21,455 bases of DNA from Metaruminococcus_A sp964607135 (GCA_964607135.1 CAZSIV010000039.1:1-21455), one strand, 5' to 3'. Numbered from the stretch's first letter, positions 1 to 7,224 are shown. Translations and numbers: made by a program. Notes: generated by a model from the letters alone, not told the origin.

Positions 1-57
1 GTTGAAACGGAAACGGATAGCTTAAAAGTCATTTCCGAAAAATTGGAGGTGATAAAC

Positions 58-315
58 TTGCAGCTTGCACAGAGAAAAACCACAAGAAAAAGAATTCTAC
101 ATTGGCTTCTTATCTCATTGTGCATAGCCATCGCAGCAATTTTTGCAATCTTACTGATAGTAGAAAGTCCTTACTTGGATTGGAATTATAGTGATCCTGA
201 AACCGCCGTTCTCGGAGTGGCAGTTCACTCATTTGAATGGCTGTTTGTCAAAATAGCGCCGATTATCCTTATTGGCGCAATCGTTGGAATTTTCTTGACA
301 CGGAAGAAAGAATAA
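58..315 (+). CDS. Small two-helix membrane protein, unrecognised family
   Basis: Encodes 85 residues with a TTG start. The start was chosen because GGAGGTGAT at 46-54, fully complementary to the 16S rRNA 3' end, sits just upstream of the TTG at 58. The product has a basic N-terminus (RKTTRKR), a hydrophobic helix at about residues 14-34, an acidic tryptophan-containing loop, a second helix at about 60-79 and a basic tail (TRKKE), so both ends probably face the cytoplasm. The reading frame is also open back to base 1 (19 codons with a coiled-coil-like flavour, SLKVISEKLEVINLQLAQ). The gene could therefore be the end of a longer protein that starts before the window, although the ribosome binding site argues for the short form. 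No function can be assigned. A long palindrome at 433-468 probably ends its transcript. Confidence 0.6.
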   Translation: MQLAQRKTTRKRILHWLLISLCIAIAAIFAILLIVESPYLDWNYSDPETAVLGVAVHSFEWLFVKIAPIILIGAIVGIFLTRKKE

Positions 316-432
316 AATCATCCTGCTTTTGAGGCAGAGTTCAGACTTTAAAATCTTTATTTAACAAGTAAATAGCAAAGTCGGTCGAGTCGGTCATCGG
401 CAGCCCTGCCCGTTTTTTGCCGGCAGGCAGTC

Positions 433-468
433 AAGGCTGGGACAGCAATCGATTGCTGTCCCAGCCTT
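433..468. terminator. 36-bp perfect palindrome, likely bidirectional terminator
   Basis: The left arm AAGGCTGGGACAGCAATC (433-450) is followed with no spacer by its exact reverse complement (451-468), and then by TTTG on the plus strand. It lies between a plus gene ending at 315 and a minus gene ending at 587, which is where a shared terminator would be expected. The U-tract is weak. A smaller GC-rich stem around a T6 run (about 403-430) lies just upstream. Apart from these, 316-586 shows no gene. Confidence 0.7.
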
Positions 469-586
469 TGTTGACGGAACGACTTCGTAAAGAATCAAGC
501 GGCAAGTGAACCGCTTCCCAGGGAGCGCGTGCCGATTTGCCCCCTCTGTTTTAGATGGCCGAAACTTTTTCAGGCTGGCCTCCCTG

Positions 587-1483
587 CTACCGCCAGATGA
601 CGGAAGGGTCGATCTGCCGGATATTCGGGCTCCCGGTGCGCGCCATCACACCCGCAAGCTCGCGTGTCATCGCCTCGATCCGTTTTTGGACGCCCTCTGC
701 GCCGTCCCGCACCAGGTCGTCTAGAATGGTTCTCCCCACACAGACGGCCGTCGCACCCAGAGCGAGCGCTTTAAAGGCATCGAAACCGCGTTCGATGCCG
801 CAGTCGACAAAGATGGGAAGCTGTCCGCCAACCACCTCCACGATTTTCGGGAGCACCTTCAGCGGCGGAACCGCATAGTCGCTGATGCCGTGGTGGTGGG
901 ACACAACGATCCCCCTTGCCCCGGCCTCGGCGCTTTTTTGCGCATCGCGAACGCTCAGAACCCCCTTCACGACAAAGGGCAGCTTCGTCGCCCCGATATA
1001 CCGCCTCAGATCATCCGCTGTCTTCGACTCCATCGGGTCGCCGAATACGGTATCATAGGTTCCATTCTTTGAAAAACTGTGGTCGATATCCATCCCGACC
1101 GCTAGCACACCGCAGCGCTCCGCCTCTTCGATCTGCTGGTAGATCAGGGACTCGTCCGCATAGGGCTTGATGATTTTGACCACCTTCGCCCCGGTTTCAA
1201 CCATTGCCCGAAGCTCCGCCTCATCGCCCATCCCGGCCCACATCACCGCATTTGCGGCAAAAGCACCCTGAGCGGTCTTGGCCATCCCGTCCGGGCAGTG
1301 GTATATCTTATCCAGATGGGAAAAGGCGGCGGTCATAATCGGGGTGCCGAACGCAGCTCCATAAAGCTCCATCGAGGTGTCCGGGAGCACCGCGTCGATG
1401 TAACGGGTTTCGATCAGCAGGGAATCCAGATATTCCCTCGTAATCCGGTTGGAGTCCCCGGGGATTCTATTTGAACCTTCCAT
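587..1483 (-). CDS. FMN-dependent alpha-hydroxy-acid dehydrogenase family protein, divergent active site
   Basis: A TIM-barrel flavoprotein of the lactate/glycolate oxidase family, which oxidises 2-hydroxy acids to 2-oxo acids with FMN. The start at 1483 (298 aa) was chosen for GAAAGAAGG eight bases upstream; an in-frame ATG at 1528 lacks a ribosome binding site. Family marks are an N-terminal D35-T-S...F-GTPIMTA segment (about 35-52), PFVVKGVLS with FMN-contacting Lys173, GIVVSHHHG (191-199), the FMN phosphate site FVDCGIERG (225-233), KALALGATAVCVGR (238-251) and a short C-terminal helix. Oddities: the usual SNHGGRQ motif reads SHHHGIS, which keeps a histidine but loses the substrate-carboxylate arginine, and the middle motif with the second arginine reads GMDIDHSFSKNG. 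It is shorter than typical lactate oxidases (about 350-370 aa). Fold and FMN use are confident, the substrate is unknown. It is monocistronic with its own promoter. Confidence 0.85.
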   Translation of the reverse strand: MEGSNRIPGDSNRITREYLDSLLIETRYIDAVLPDTSMELYGAAFGTPIMTAAFSHLDKIYHCPDGMAKTAQGAFAANAVMWAGMGDEAELRAMVETGAKVVKIIKPYADESLIYQQIEEAERCGVLAVGMDIDHSFSKNGTYDTVFGDPMESKTADDLRRYIGATKLPFVVKGVLSVRDAQKSAEAGARGIVVSHHHGISDYAVPPLKVLPKIVEVVGGQLPIFVDCGIERGFDAFKALALGATAVCVGRTILDDLVRDGAEGVQKRIEAMTRELAGVMARTGSPNIRQIDPSVIWR

Positions 1484-1548
1484 ACAAACAGCCTTCTTTC
1501 CGCCCGGATGGGTCTTACAGCCATCCACAGCTTTTCGGTTTGATCCTT

Positions 1549-1577
1549 AGTATATCACCAAATCTTCTCGATCACAA
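1549..1577 (-). promoter_or_regulatory. Sigma-A-type promoter for the FMN enzyme
   Basis: On the minus strand the -35 is TTGTGA (1572-1577), the spacer is 17 bp and the -10 is TATACT (1549-1554). This gives a leader of about 60 nt before the ATG at 1483. Confidence 0.65.
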
Positions 1578-1632
1578 GATGAACCGGGCCGCTCCGGCAG
1601 CCGGAGAATCGTAGACATAATCCCCGCAAATG

Positions 1633-1675
1633 AAAAACATTGCTGTAAAACGGGCCGTTTTACAGCAATGTTTTT
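1633..1675. terminator. Strong bidirectional terminator (20-bp stem)
   Basis: The 20-base arm at 1633-1652 and its exact reverse complement at 1656-1675 are separated by GGC. The outer ends are A5 and T6, so each strand finishes in a U-tract. It lies 13 bases beyond the stop of the minus-strand kinase gene at 1688 and ends the B6 operon. Confidence 0.9.
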
Positions 1676-1687
1676 TGATCGTCGCTT

Positions 1688-2488
1688 TTAGCGATTCAGA
1701 ACATATTCAAAATTAACGCCATAAGTATGAGCGGCATCTGTCGCACAGATGCTCGATGCTACAAAATTGCCGGCAGCTTCACAGGCCGCCGCCATATCCC
1801 TGCTTTGCAGATATACCGCTGTAAAAACGGAGGCGAATAAATCGCCGGTACCGTGAAAGCGGCGCGGTAATTTTCTTGCCCACACTTCGGAAAATACGCC
1901 GTTTGAATAAATCAATTCTCCGATTTCACCGTCGCGCTCTATTCCAGTCAGTACGATATCCGACGAGGTAAGCTCCGTGAGACGTTTTACCGTCTCCCTG
2001 GCAAACGAAACCGACCCTTCAGCTCTATATTCAGTTCCTGTCAGGAAGCAGGCTTCTGTGAGATTGGGAAGTATGATATTTGCCGAAGAGATGAGGCCCG
2101 CCATAGCCGCCACATATTTCTCATCGAAGGCAGGATAAAGCTTGCCGTTATCACCAAACGCAGGATCGATAATAACGTCGGCGTCTGCCTTTGAAAAATC
2201 CCTAAAACAGGTTTTTGCAACATCCATAATGGCAACAGAGCCGAGATATCCCAGCAGAAATGCGTCGAATTTAAAGCCGTTTTCCCGCCATGCCGCCATA
2301 ATGTTCTCCATTTCCGAGGTTAAATCAAGACAGCTCCACTTTTCAAAAGCAGTATGGTTTGAAAGAACGGCAGTGGGAAGCACGCATGTTTCAATCCCGT
2401 TAGCGGAAAGCACAGGGAGCGCTACGGTCAAGGAGCACTGGCCGACGCAGGACAGATCCTGCATGGTAAGAATTCTTTTAGACACCAT
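1688..2488 (-). CDS. Pyridoxal/pyridoxamine kinase (second copy)
   Basis: A ribokinase-fold kinase of the PdxK/PdxY group, 266 aa, phosphorylating the 5'-hydroxymethyl of B6 vitamers with ATP. It shows the N-terminal substrate motif QDLSCVGQCSL (10-20), VIIDPAFGDNG (105-115), an ILPNLTEA segment (139-146) that usually binds Mg-ATP, and the anion hole/catalytic motif HGTGDLFAS (212-220) with Asp216 as catalytic base. The start has GGGAG seven bases upstream. It is the last gene of a three-gene operon, 12 bp after the ECF S component, with a strong terminator behind it. It differs clearly in sequence from the first kinase of the same operon, including in the FGDNG versus MGDHG and HGTGD versus PGTGD motifs. 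Related kinases sometimes use hydroxymethylpyrimidine, so the exact substrate is inferred. Confidence 0.88.
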   Translation of the reverse strand: MVSKRILTMQDLSCVGQCSLTVALPVLSANGIETCVLPTAVLSNHTAFEKWSCLDLTSEMENIMAAWRENGFKFDAFLLGYLGSVAIMDVAKTCFRDFSKADADVIIDPAFGDNGKLYPAFDEKYVAAMAGLISSANIILPNLTEACFLTGTEYRAEGSVSFARETVKRLTELTSSDIVLTGIERDGEIGELIYSNGVFSEVWARKLPRRFHGTGDLFASVFTAVYLQSRDMAAACEAAGNFVASSICATDAAHTYGVNFEYVLNR

Positions 2489-2500
2489 CGTATTTCTCCC

Positions 2501-3067
2501 TTATTGCGCTTTTTGGTAAATCCCGGTTTTGGAAACCGCCAGCTTGATCGCAGGGGCGATGAGAACGGCGATCGCCGCGCCGACTATCACGTTGATCCCC
2601 GAGGTCACCATTTTGGTGGAGCAGGCGGCGGCTGCCGCAAAAAAGTCGCTCCCCGCCAGAACCAATTCGATGATGCTTTTGCTGATGTGCAGGATAAAAT
2701 AAGTAAGGGCGCCGGAAATCCCGCCGACAATGTTCCAGAGGGTTTGTCGTCCCCTTGTGTTCCCGATCCCCGAAACAACGCCGCAGACAAACCCCATCAT
2801 GAAGAAAAATATCAGGGTAAACGGTGCGGTGGCGATATACGCCGGATTCAGCAGGTCGAAGATCATCGAGCCGATGCCGCCTGCAAGCCCCCCGCGCAGG
2901 CCGCCGAAAACCATGCCCGCCATCAGGATAAATGCATTCGCCAGCTTCAAGTTGGTCGGGCCCGCCGGCGTCGGGATCTCGATCCGGATAAAATAAGTCA
3001 GCGCGAAGATGATCGCCGCCATCACGCCGACGATGACAATGTCGTACAATGTAAATTTTTTGTTCAT
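2501..3067 (-). CDS. ECF transporter S component, candidate vitamin B6 importer
   Basis: A 188-residue integral membrane protein with about six hydrophobic helices. The N-terminus KFTLYDIVIVGVMAAIIFALTY and the following GPTNLKLANAFILMAGMVFGG-type segment are typical of energy-coupling-factor S components. Such proteins bind a vitamin and dock on shared EcfA, EcfA' and EcfT subunits, which are not in this window and are presumably encoded elsewhere. The upstream AGAGAGGTTCC is a moderate ribosome binding site. It lies between two pyridoxamine kinase genes with gaps of 13 and 12 bp. Context therefore points to pyridoxine, pyridoxal or pyridoxamine as cargo, with the kinases trapping it by phosphorylation. 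Family assignment is confident; the substrate comes from context alone. Confidence 0.85.
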   Translation of the reverse strand: MNKKFTLYDIVIVGVMAAIIFALTYFIRIEIPTPAGPTNLKLANAFILMAGMVFGGLRGGLAGGIGSMIFDLLNPAYIATAPFTLIFFFMMGFVCGVVSGIGNTRGRQTLWNIVGGISGALTYFILHISKSIIELVLAGSDFFAAAAACSTKMVTSGINVIVGAAIAVLIAPAIKLAVSKTGIYQKAQ

Positions 3068-3080
3068 GGAACCTCTCTCC

Positions 3081-3944
3081 CTACATCAGTTGATACCCCT
3101 TCAAAGAATGAAGCTGGGTCAACCAGGCAAGGTTTCTCTCGAGCATGACCCCAAACCGCGTATCTGTTCCGTAGCTGAACGTCGTTTTGATCGCGAGCTC
3201 TAGGAACCGGGTGGCGCGCTCCATGGCGATCGGCAGACTGTCCCCTGTCAGCAGGGAACCCACAATAACGCTGGCGTAAATATCGCCGGTTCCCGGGTAA
3301 CTCGCCGGAACATAGTCGCAGTCGACCCGCCAGAACGCGCTGCGCTCACTGTCGTAGCCGATATTGGCAACAACGCCGTCGGCCATTTCCGCCCCCGTAA
3401 TCAGGACAAATTTCGGTCCCAGCCTGCACAGCCGCAGCAGCCAGGATTTTGCCATCCCCTGCGTCATCGGCTGAACGGGAAAGGGTTCGCCCAAAAGAAT
3501 CGATGCCTCGGTCGTATTCGGAGTGATCAAATCGGCTTCAGAAACGAGCTCCGCCATCCTCTGCCGGATCTTTTCGGTACAGGTCCGATACGGCTTGCCA
3601 TGGTCCCCCATCACAGGGTCGACGACCTTGAAGGCCTGCGGATATCCCTTTAAAAAGGCCAGGCAGTGGTCGATCTGCTCCTCCGACCCCAGAAAGCCGC
3701 TGTAAACGCAGTCGAATTTCAGCCCGAGCCGTTTGTAATGTTCGAGCGCCGGAATGATGTAGTCGGTCAAATCCCGAAACTCCACCTCGCCCAATCCCCC
3801 CGTGTGAGAGGACAGGACGGCCGTCGGAACGGCGCAGACCTGAACCCCCATAGCGGACAGGCAGGGGAGGATCACCGAAAGCGAGCATCGGCCAAAGCCA
3901 GAAAGATCGTGGATTGCGGCGACGAGAGACTGTCTCTGTAACAT
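3081..3944 (-). CDS. Pyridoxal/pyridoxamine kinase (first copy)
   Basis: A PdxK/PdxY-type kinase of 287 aa in the B6 salvage pathway. The start at 3944 has GGAGG six bases upstream; the longer open frame to 4010 begins with a TTG inside the promoter region and was rejected. Motifs are IHDLSGFGRCSL (11-22), VVDPVMGDHGKPY (107-119), LITPNTTEA (139-147), and YPGTGDIYAS (216-225) with Asp221 as the expected catalytic base. It is the first gene of the operon, followed 13 bp later by an ECF S component and then a second, divergent kinase. Two promoter candidates precede it. Having two kinases in one operon suggests different vitamer preferences or a hetero-oligomer; the sequence does not decide between these. 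Confidence 0.9.
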   Translation of the reverse strand: MLQRQSLVAAIHDLSGFGRCSLSVILPCLSAMGVQVCAVPTAVLSSHTGGLGEVEFRDLTDYIIPALEHYKRLGLKFDCVYSGFLGSEEQIDHCLAFLKGYPQAFKVVDPVMGDHGKPYRTCTEKIRQRMAELVSEADLITPNTTEASILLGEPFPVQPMTQGMAKSWLLRLCRLGPKFVLITGAEMADGVVANIGYDSERSAFWRVDCDYVPASYPGTGDIYASVIVGSLLTGDSLPIAMERATRFLELAIKTTFSYGTDTRFGVMLERNLAWLTQLHSLKGYQLM

Positions 3945-3965
3945 TGATTTCCTCCGTACAACTGT

Positions 3966-3994
3966 ATTATATCCCCTTGAAAACCGTCCTGCAA
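3966..3994 (-). promoter_or_regulatory. Proximal promoter candidate of the B6 operon
   Basis: On the minus strand TTGCAG (3989-3994), 17 bp, TATAAT (3966-3971). Transcription would begin a few bases before the GGAGG ribosome binding site, giving a very short leader. The -35 lies in the loop of a hairpin whose arms GAAAGCCGTC and GACGGTTTTC pair with one wobble. Confidence 0.5.
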
Positions 3995-4046
3995 AAGAGA
4001 CGGCTTTCAAAGAAAAACATTCATTTTTTACGCGTCAAACAGATTC

Positions 4047-4075
4047 ATTATATATTCTTTTCCGGCTTTTGGCAA
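4047..4075 (-). promoter_or_regulatory. Distal promoter candidate of the B6 operon
   Basis: On the minus strand TTGCCA (4070-4075), 17 bp, TATAAT (4047-4052). The leader of about 95 nt would contain the 10-bp hairpin overlapping the proximal promoter. No known B6-responsive riboswitch or operator was recognised. Confidence 0.55.
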
Positions 4076-4110
4076 TTTTCCCTATGAATTTTTTTCTTTA
4101 TTTTTTGGTA

Positions 4111-4140
4111 TTGGCTTCACTTCGTTGTTTTGCATAAAAT
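4111..4140 (+). promoter_or_regulatory. Weak promoter candidate for the 58-aa protein gene
   Basis: On the plus strand TTGGCT (4111-4116), 18 bp, TAAAAT (4135-4140), in a very AT-rich stretch. It would give a leader of about 160 nt. Other start points in this region are equally possible. Confidence 0.3.
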
Positions 4141-4250
4141 GAAAATAATAAGCAAAAAAACATGAGACAAAAAGCAAAATCTTAAAACTCGATTCCTATA
4201 AATCACACCGGAATTGGCAAAGAATCCTAGGTATCAGAAAAACGGAAAGG

Positions 4251-4294
4251 GCAACAATAAAAAGGCAGAAATCAAATTAAACTTTTATTGTTGC
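4251..4294 (+). promoter_or_regulatory. Leader hairpin abutting the ribosome binding site
   Basis: GCAACAATAAAA (4251-4262) and its exact reverse complement TTTTATTGTTGC (4283-4294) form a 12-bp stem with a 20-nt loop. AGGAGG follows at once at 4295-4300, eight bases before the ATG at 4308. The AT-rich stem is weak, so it could alter ribosome access or stabilise the 5' end. The role is inferred. Confidence 0.5.
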
Positions 4295-4307
4295 AGGAGG
4301 AATTCCC

Positions 4308-4484
4308 ATGAACCAGTTAATGAGCTCTGTCGCCAAAGGAGTCGCCGTCGGCGCCGCAGTGGGCACGGCGGCCTACATGGTCAAAACCAAAAAGCAAAAG
4401 GGCCGGATGATGAAAAAAACCGCCACCAAGGCGATGAAGACCATTGGAAACGTGATGGAAAACGTCGCTTATATGATGAAGTAA
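4308..4484 (+). CDS. Small basic protein (58 aa), unrecognised, YtxH-like flavour
   Basis: Begins MNQLMSSVAKGVAVGAAVGT and ends NVAYMMK. An alanine/glycine/valine-rich helix (about residues 8-24) is followed by a very lysine- and methionine-rich segment (KTKKQKGRMMKKTATKAMKT) that looks amphipathic. AGGAGG lies eight bases before the ATG, and a rho-independent terminator begins in the stop codon, so this is a compact one-gene unit despite its size. The layout of a Gly/Ala helix followed by a basic helix resembles short YtxH-domain or membrane-surface proteins, but that is only a resemblance. No function is assigned. Confidence 0.72.
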   Translation: MNQLMSSVAKGVAVGAAVGTAAYMVKTKKQKGRMMKKTATKAMKTIGNVMENVAYMMK

Positions 4485-4534
4485 GCAAAGAAGCCTGCTG
4501 GGATGACCCAGCAGGCTTCTTTGCTTTGATTTTT
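4484..4534 (+). terminator. Rho-independent terminator overlapping a stop codon
   Basis: A 19-bp perfect stem pairs 4484-4502 with 4507-4525 around the loop ATGA, followed by TTGATTTTTT. The first stem base is the last base of the TAA stop at 4482-4484. Confidence 0.9.
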
Positions 4535-4609
4535 TGACTCCCATTGAAAACAACAAAAATACTCATACAGAAGCTAATACTTACAAATGCTCCCTGTCGA
4601 CCCGAAGTG

Positions 4610-5089
4610 CTACGACCGCAGAAAACCGTGCATAAAGCCGTCGAGCTCGGTAGAGGCCACATCTCCTCCAATAATCACATTGTCACAGATTAGCAGATGC
4701 GCATAAACATTTGCCTTCCCATCGGGATAATTGGTAATTAAATAAGCAAACCGCTGCACCGTTTTCCCTTTATATCCTTCCAAGTCCAAGCCCTGCTGCT
4801 TCTGGATGGCGTTATAGTTCTGGTAAACTTCATCGAACTCCGCCGGGATCGCAACTTCGGACACCTCTGTCGGATCGGATACGACCTTCCAGCCGAAATA
4901 TTCCAAAAATGCCACCCTTTGTTCATTGGCTTCAACCGTCATCATCTCCGCAGGCGGCATTGCCTCAGGCGGCTGATCGGAACCGGAAAGCGAGGTAATC
5001 AGCAGAATTGAGACGATTCCGACTACCAGAACCGCAGCAAAAACCGCAAAAACTTTTACTTTGGACAGACGAACAGAACACAGGAACAT
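4610..5089 (-). CDS. DUF4830 family membrane-anchored protein
   Basis: Encodes 159 aa. Residues about 11-33 form a single N-terminal membrane helix after the basic SKVK. A proline-rich linker follows (about 38-50), then a soluble domain with the features I associate with DUF4830: NEQRVAFLEYFGW (55-67), IPAEFDEVYQNYNAIQKQQG, LEGYKGKTVQRFAYLI and a C-terminal GGDVASTELDGFMHGF. The domain should lie outside the membrane. Its biochemical role is not known to me. The start has GGGGGT eight bases upstream. It follows the EF-G-like gene by 68 bp and has its own promoter candidate there. The gene is intact and of normal length. Confidence 0.8.
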   Translation of the reverse strand: MFLCSVRLSKVKVFAVFAAVLVVGIVSILLITSLSGSDQPPEAMPPAEMMTVEANEQRVAFLEYFGWKVVSDPTEVSEVAIPAEFDEVYQNYNAIQKQQGLDLEGYKGKTVQRFAYLITNYPDGKANVYAHLLICDNVIIGGDVASTELDGFMHGFLRS

Positions 5090-5117
5090 ATCACACTACC
5101 CCCTACTTGCTGACGCG

Positions 5118-5146
5118 ATAGTAATGTATATGTCCCTGTGTCCCAA
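5118..5146 (-). promoter_or_regulatory. Promoter candidate for the DUF4830 gene
   Basis: On the minus strand TTGGGA (5141-5146), 17 bp, TACTAT (5118-5123). It lies in the 68-bp gap after the EF-G-like gene, where no clear terminator was seen, so read-through from upstream remains possible. Confidence 0.4.
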
Positions 5147-5157
5147 ATCAGTACCGA

Positions 5158-7224
5158 CTATTTTCCAAAAATTTCCGCCGCTTTTTGGATAACCGCAGCT
5201 TGCAGCTGCTCAGGGAGCGGCTCATACCGCTCGAACGAGATGGTAAAACTCCCGTCCCCCTGGGTCATCTGGCGGAGGATGTTGGCGAAATCCTGCATTT
5301 CGGACATCGGGACGTTTGCTTCGATCAGGGTGTAGCCCGGCTCCTCCGGATTCATTCCCAGAACGCGCCCCCGCCGCTTATTCAGGTCGCCCATCAGGTC
5401 ACCGGTTTTATCGTCCGGCACGATCGCTTTCAAAAGGCCGATCGGCTCGAGCAGGATGGGAGAAGCCTGCGAAATTCCGTCGCGGTAGGCGATACCCGCC
5501 GCGGTTTTAAAGGCCATTTCAGAGGAATCGACCGGGTGATAGGAACCGTCGAGAAGGGTCGCTTTCAGCCCCACAACCGGATATCCCGCGAGAACTCCTT
5601 TTAGAACGCTGTCGCGCAGCCCCTTTTCAACCGCAGGGAAATACCCCTTCGGAACCGAGCCGCCGAACACCTTTTCCTCAAAGACCATCTCGTCGCAGTC
5701 CCAGGGCTCGAATTCTATTACGACATGGCCGTACTGCCCATGGCCTCCGGTCTGTTTTTTGTGTTTCCCTTCCGCCTTCACCTTTTTGCGGATCGTTTCA
5801 CGGTAAGCGATGATCGGCGCTTCCAGCTCTACAGAGACGCCGAATTTATTCTTCAGCTTCGAAACCGCCACATCGAGATGCTGCTCGCCAAGCCCGCTCA
5901 GGATCTGCTGGTGGGTCTCGGTGTTGAGCTCAAAGCCGAGGGTGAGGTCTTCCTCCAGCAGACGGTGGACGCCGCCGGAAATTTTGCTTTCATCCCCGCT
6001 CGCAGAGGTTTTGACCGCCAAGGAATAGCAGGGCGCCGGGAATTCCACCTTTTCAAAAACAACCTGGCGTTTCGGGTCGCAAAGGGTGTCTCCGGTCAGG
6101 GCGCTGAGCTTGGTGACCGCTACAAAGTCGCCGGCAGCGGCCTCCTTGACCTCCTCCTGCTTCTTTCCGCGGACATTGAGCAGCTTCCCGATCTTCTCCG
6201 GCTGCCCGGAAGTCATGTTGACCACAGGGCTTTCCGCCGTGAGCACGCCTGACACGACTTTGATAAAGGAAAGCTTTCCGACAAAGGGATCCGCCACCGT
6301 TTTAAAGACATAGGCGCTGAGCAGGGAATCCGCATCACAGTCGACATTGATGACGGAATCGGCACAGACCGCTTCCCTGCCCGAAGCCTCCGCAGCGGAC
6401 GGGAGCATCTTGGCAACCGCATCCAGCAGGATGTCGATCCCCTCCAGTTCCTGCGCGCTGCCGCAGAGAACCGGGGTGATGCTGCCGCTCTTGATTCCGT
6501 TATGTAAGCCGCTGACCAACTCGAAATATGTAAACTGTTCACCGGAGAAGAACTTCTCAAAGAGCTCTTCGTCCGTTTCGGCAATCGCCTCGCTGATCGC
6601 AGCGATCAGCCCGTCGAGACGGTGCTCGCTGTCCGGCATGTCGGTCTGGACGGCGACGCCGTTTTTCCCGTACCGGTAAGCGCGCATCTCCAACAGATTG
6701 ACATAGCAGTCGACCTTTCCATCCTGGACGAACGGCACCACGATCGGGCAGACCGAAGGACCGAACTCCGTCTTCAGGCTTTCCAGGACTTTATAAAAAT
6801 CAGCATTTTCGCTGTCCATTTTCCCAACGAAAAACATGGTGGCCTTACCCTGCCGCTTTGCCAGCTTATAGGCCTTTTTCGCCCCCACCGTCACACCGGA
6901 TTTGCCCGATACGGCGATCAAAACGCTGTCCGCAGCGCTGACCCCTTCATAAAGGCCGGCGGTAAAATCAAACAGCCCCGGCGTATCCAAAAGATTGAGC
7001 TTTACGTCGTTGTACCCAAACTGCGCGACAGAAAGCGACAAAGACGCTTTCCTCTTGATTTCTTCCGGATCAAAATCACAGACCGTATTCCCATCGGCCA
7101 CTCTGCCCTGGCGGTCAATGATCCCCGCCTTGAACATCATAGCCTCCGCCAGCGAGGTCTTTCCAGACCCTGCATGGCCTGCCAATGCAACATTTTTAAT
7201 CCGATCCGCCCCTAAGCGACTCAT
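5158..7224 (-). CDS. EF-G-2-like translation factor GTPase
   Basis: Encodes 688 aa with the full EF-G domain set. The start at 7224 has AAGGAG seven bases upstream; the longer frame to 7272 would begin at or before the predicted transcription start. The GTPase domain shows the P-loop GHAGSGKT (16-23), LDTPG (79-83) and GKMD (134-137). The domain IV/V region includes KKQTGGHGQYGHVVIEFEP, YFPAVEKGL and ELxGYPVVGLKATLLDGSYH-like segments. It is an EF-G paralogue of the EF-G-2 group rather than the main FusA, because the catalytic histidine of DTPGHVDF is Leu84 (DTPGLFDF), switch I lacks RGITI and reads RKASLSLS, and the NKxD motif is GKMD. The EF-G-2 group binds GTP and ribosomes, but its cellular role is unclear. 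It has its own consensus promoter and is not next to rpsL/rpsG/tuf. Confidence 0.9.
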   Translation of the reverse strand: MSRLGADRIKNVALAGHAGSGKTSLAEAMMFKAGIIDRQGRVADGNTVCDFDPEEIKRKASLSLSVAQFGYNDVKLNLLDTPGLFDFTAGLYEGVSAADSVLIAVSGKSGVTVGAKKAYKLAKRQGKATMFFVGKMDSENADFYKVLESLKTEFGPSVCPIVVPFVQDGKVDCYVNLLEMRAYRYGKNGVAVQTDMPDSEHRLDGLIAAISEAIAETDEELFEKFFSGEQFTYFELVSGLHNGIKSGSITPVLCGSAQELEGIDILLDAVAKMLPSAAEASGREAVCADSVINVDCDADSLLSAYVFKTVADPFVGKLSFIKVVSGVLTAESPVVNMTSGQPEKIGKLLNVRGKKQEEVKEAAAGDFVAVTKLSALTGDTLCDPKRQVVFEKVEFPAPCYSLAVKTSASGDESKISGGVHRLLEEDLTLGFELNTETHQQILSGLGEQHLDVAVSKLKNKFGVSVELEAPIIAYRETIRKKVKAEGKHKKQTGGHGQYGHVVIEFEPWDCDEMVFEEKVFGGSVPKGYFPAVEKGLRDSVLKGVLAGYPVVGLKATLLDGSYHPVDSSEMAFKTAAGIAYRDGISQASPILLEPIGLLKAIVPDDKTGDLMGDLNKRRGRVLGMNPEEPGYTLIEANVPMSEMQDFANILRQMTQGDGSFTISFERYEPLPEQLQAAVIQKAAEIFGK

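Noticed and set aside
1..57. First gene as the C-terminus of a larger protein
   Set aside because: The frame is open to base 1, but the 9-base match to the 16S 3' end just before the TTG at 58 is more telling. Not fully excluded.
2504..3148. 214-codon open frame on the plus strand
   Set aside because: Antisense to the ECF S component gene, unusually rich in Arg, His, Asp and Gln, no family resemblance.
3945..4010. 22-residue N-terminal extension of the first B6 kinase from a TTG at 4010
   Set aside because: It would cover the inner promoter, and the ATG at 3944 has an excellent GGAGG.
4214..4537. 107-codon plus-strand frame around the 58-aa gene
   Set aside because: It starts without a ribosome binding site and runs through the leader hairpin, the 58-aa gene in another frame and the terminator. 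The 58-aa frame has the proper signals.
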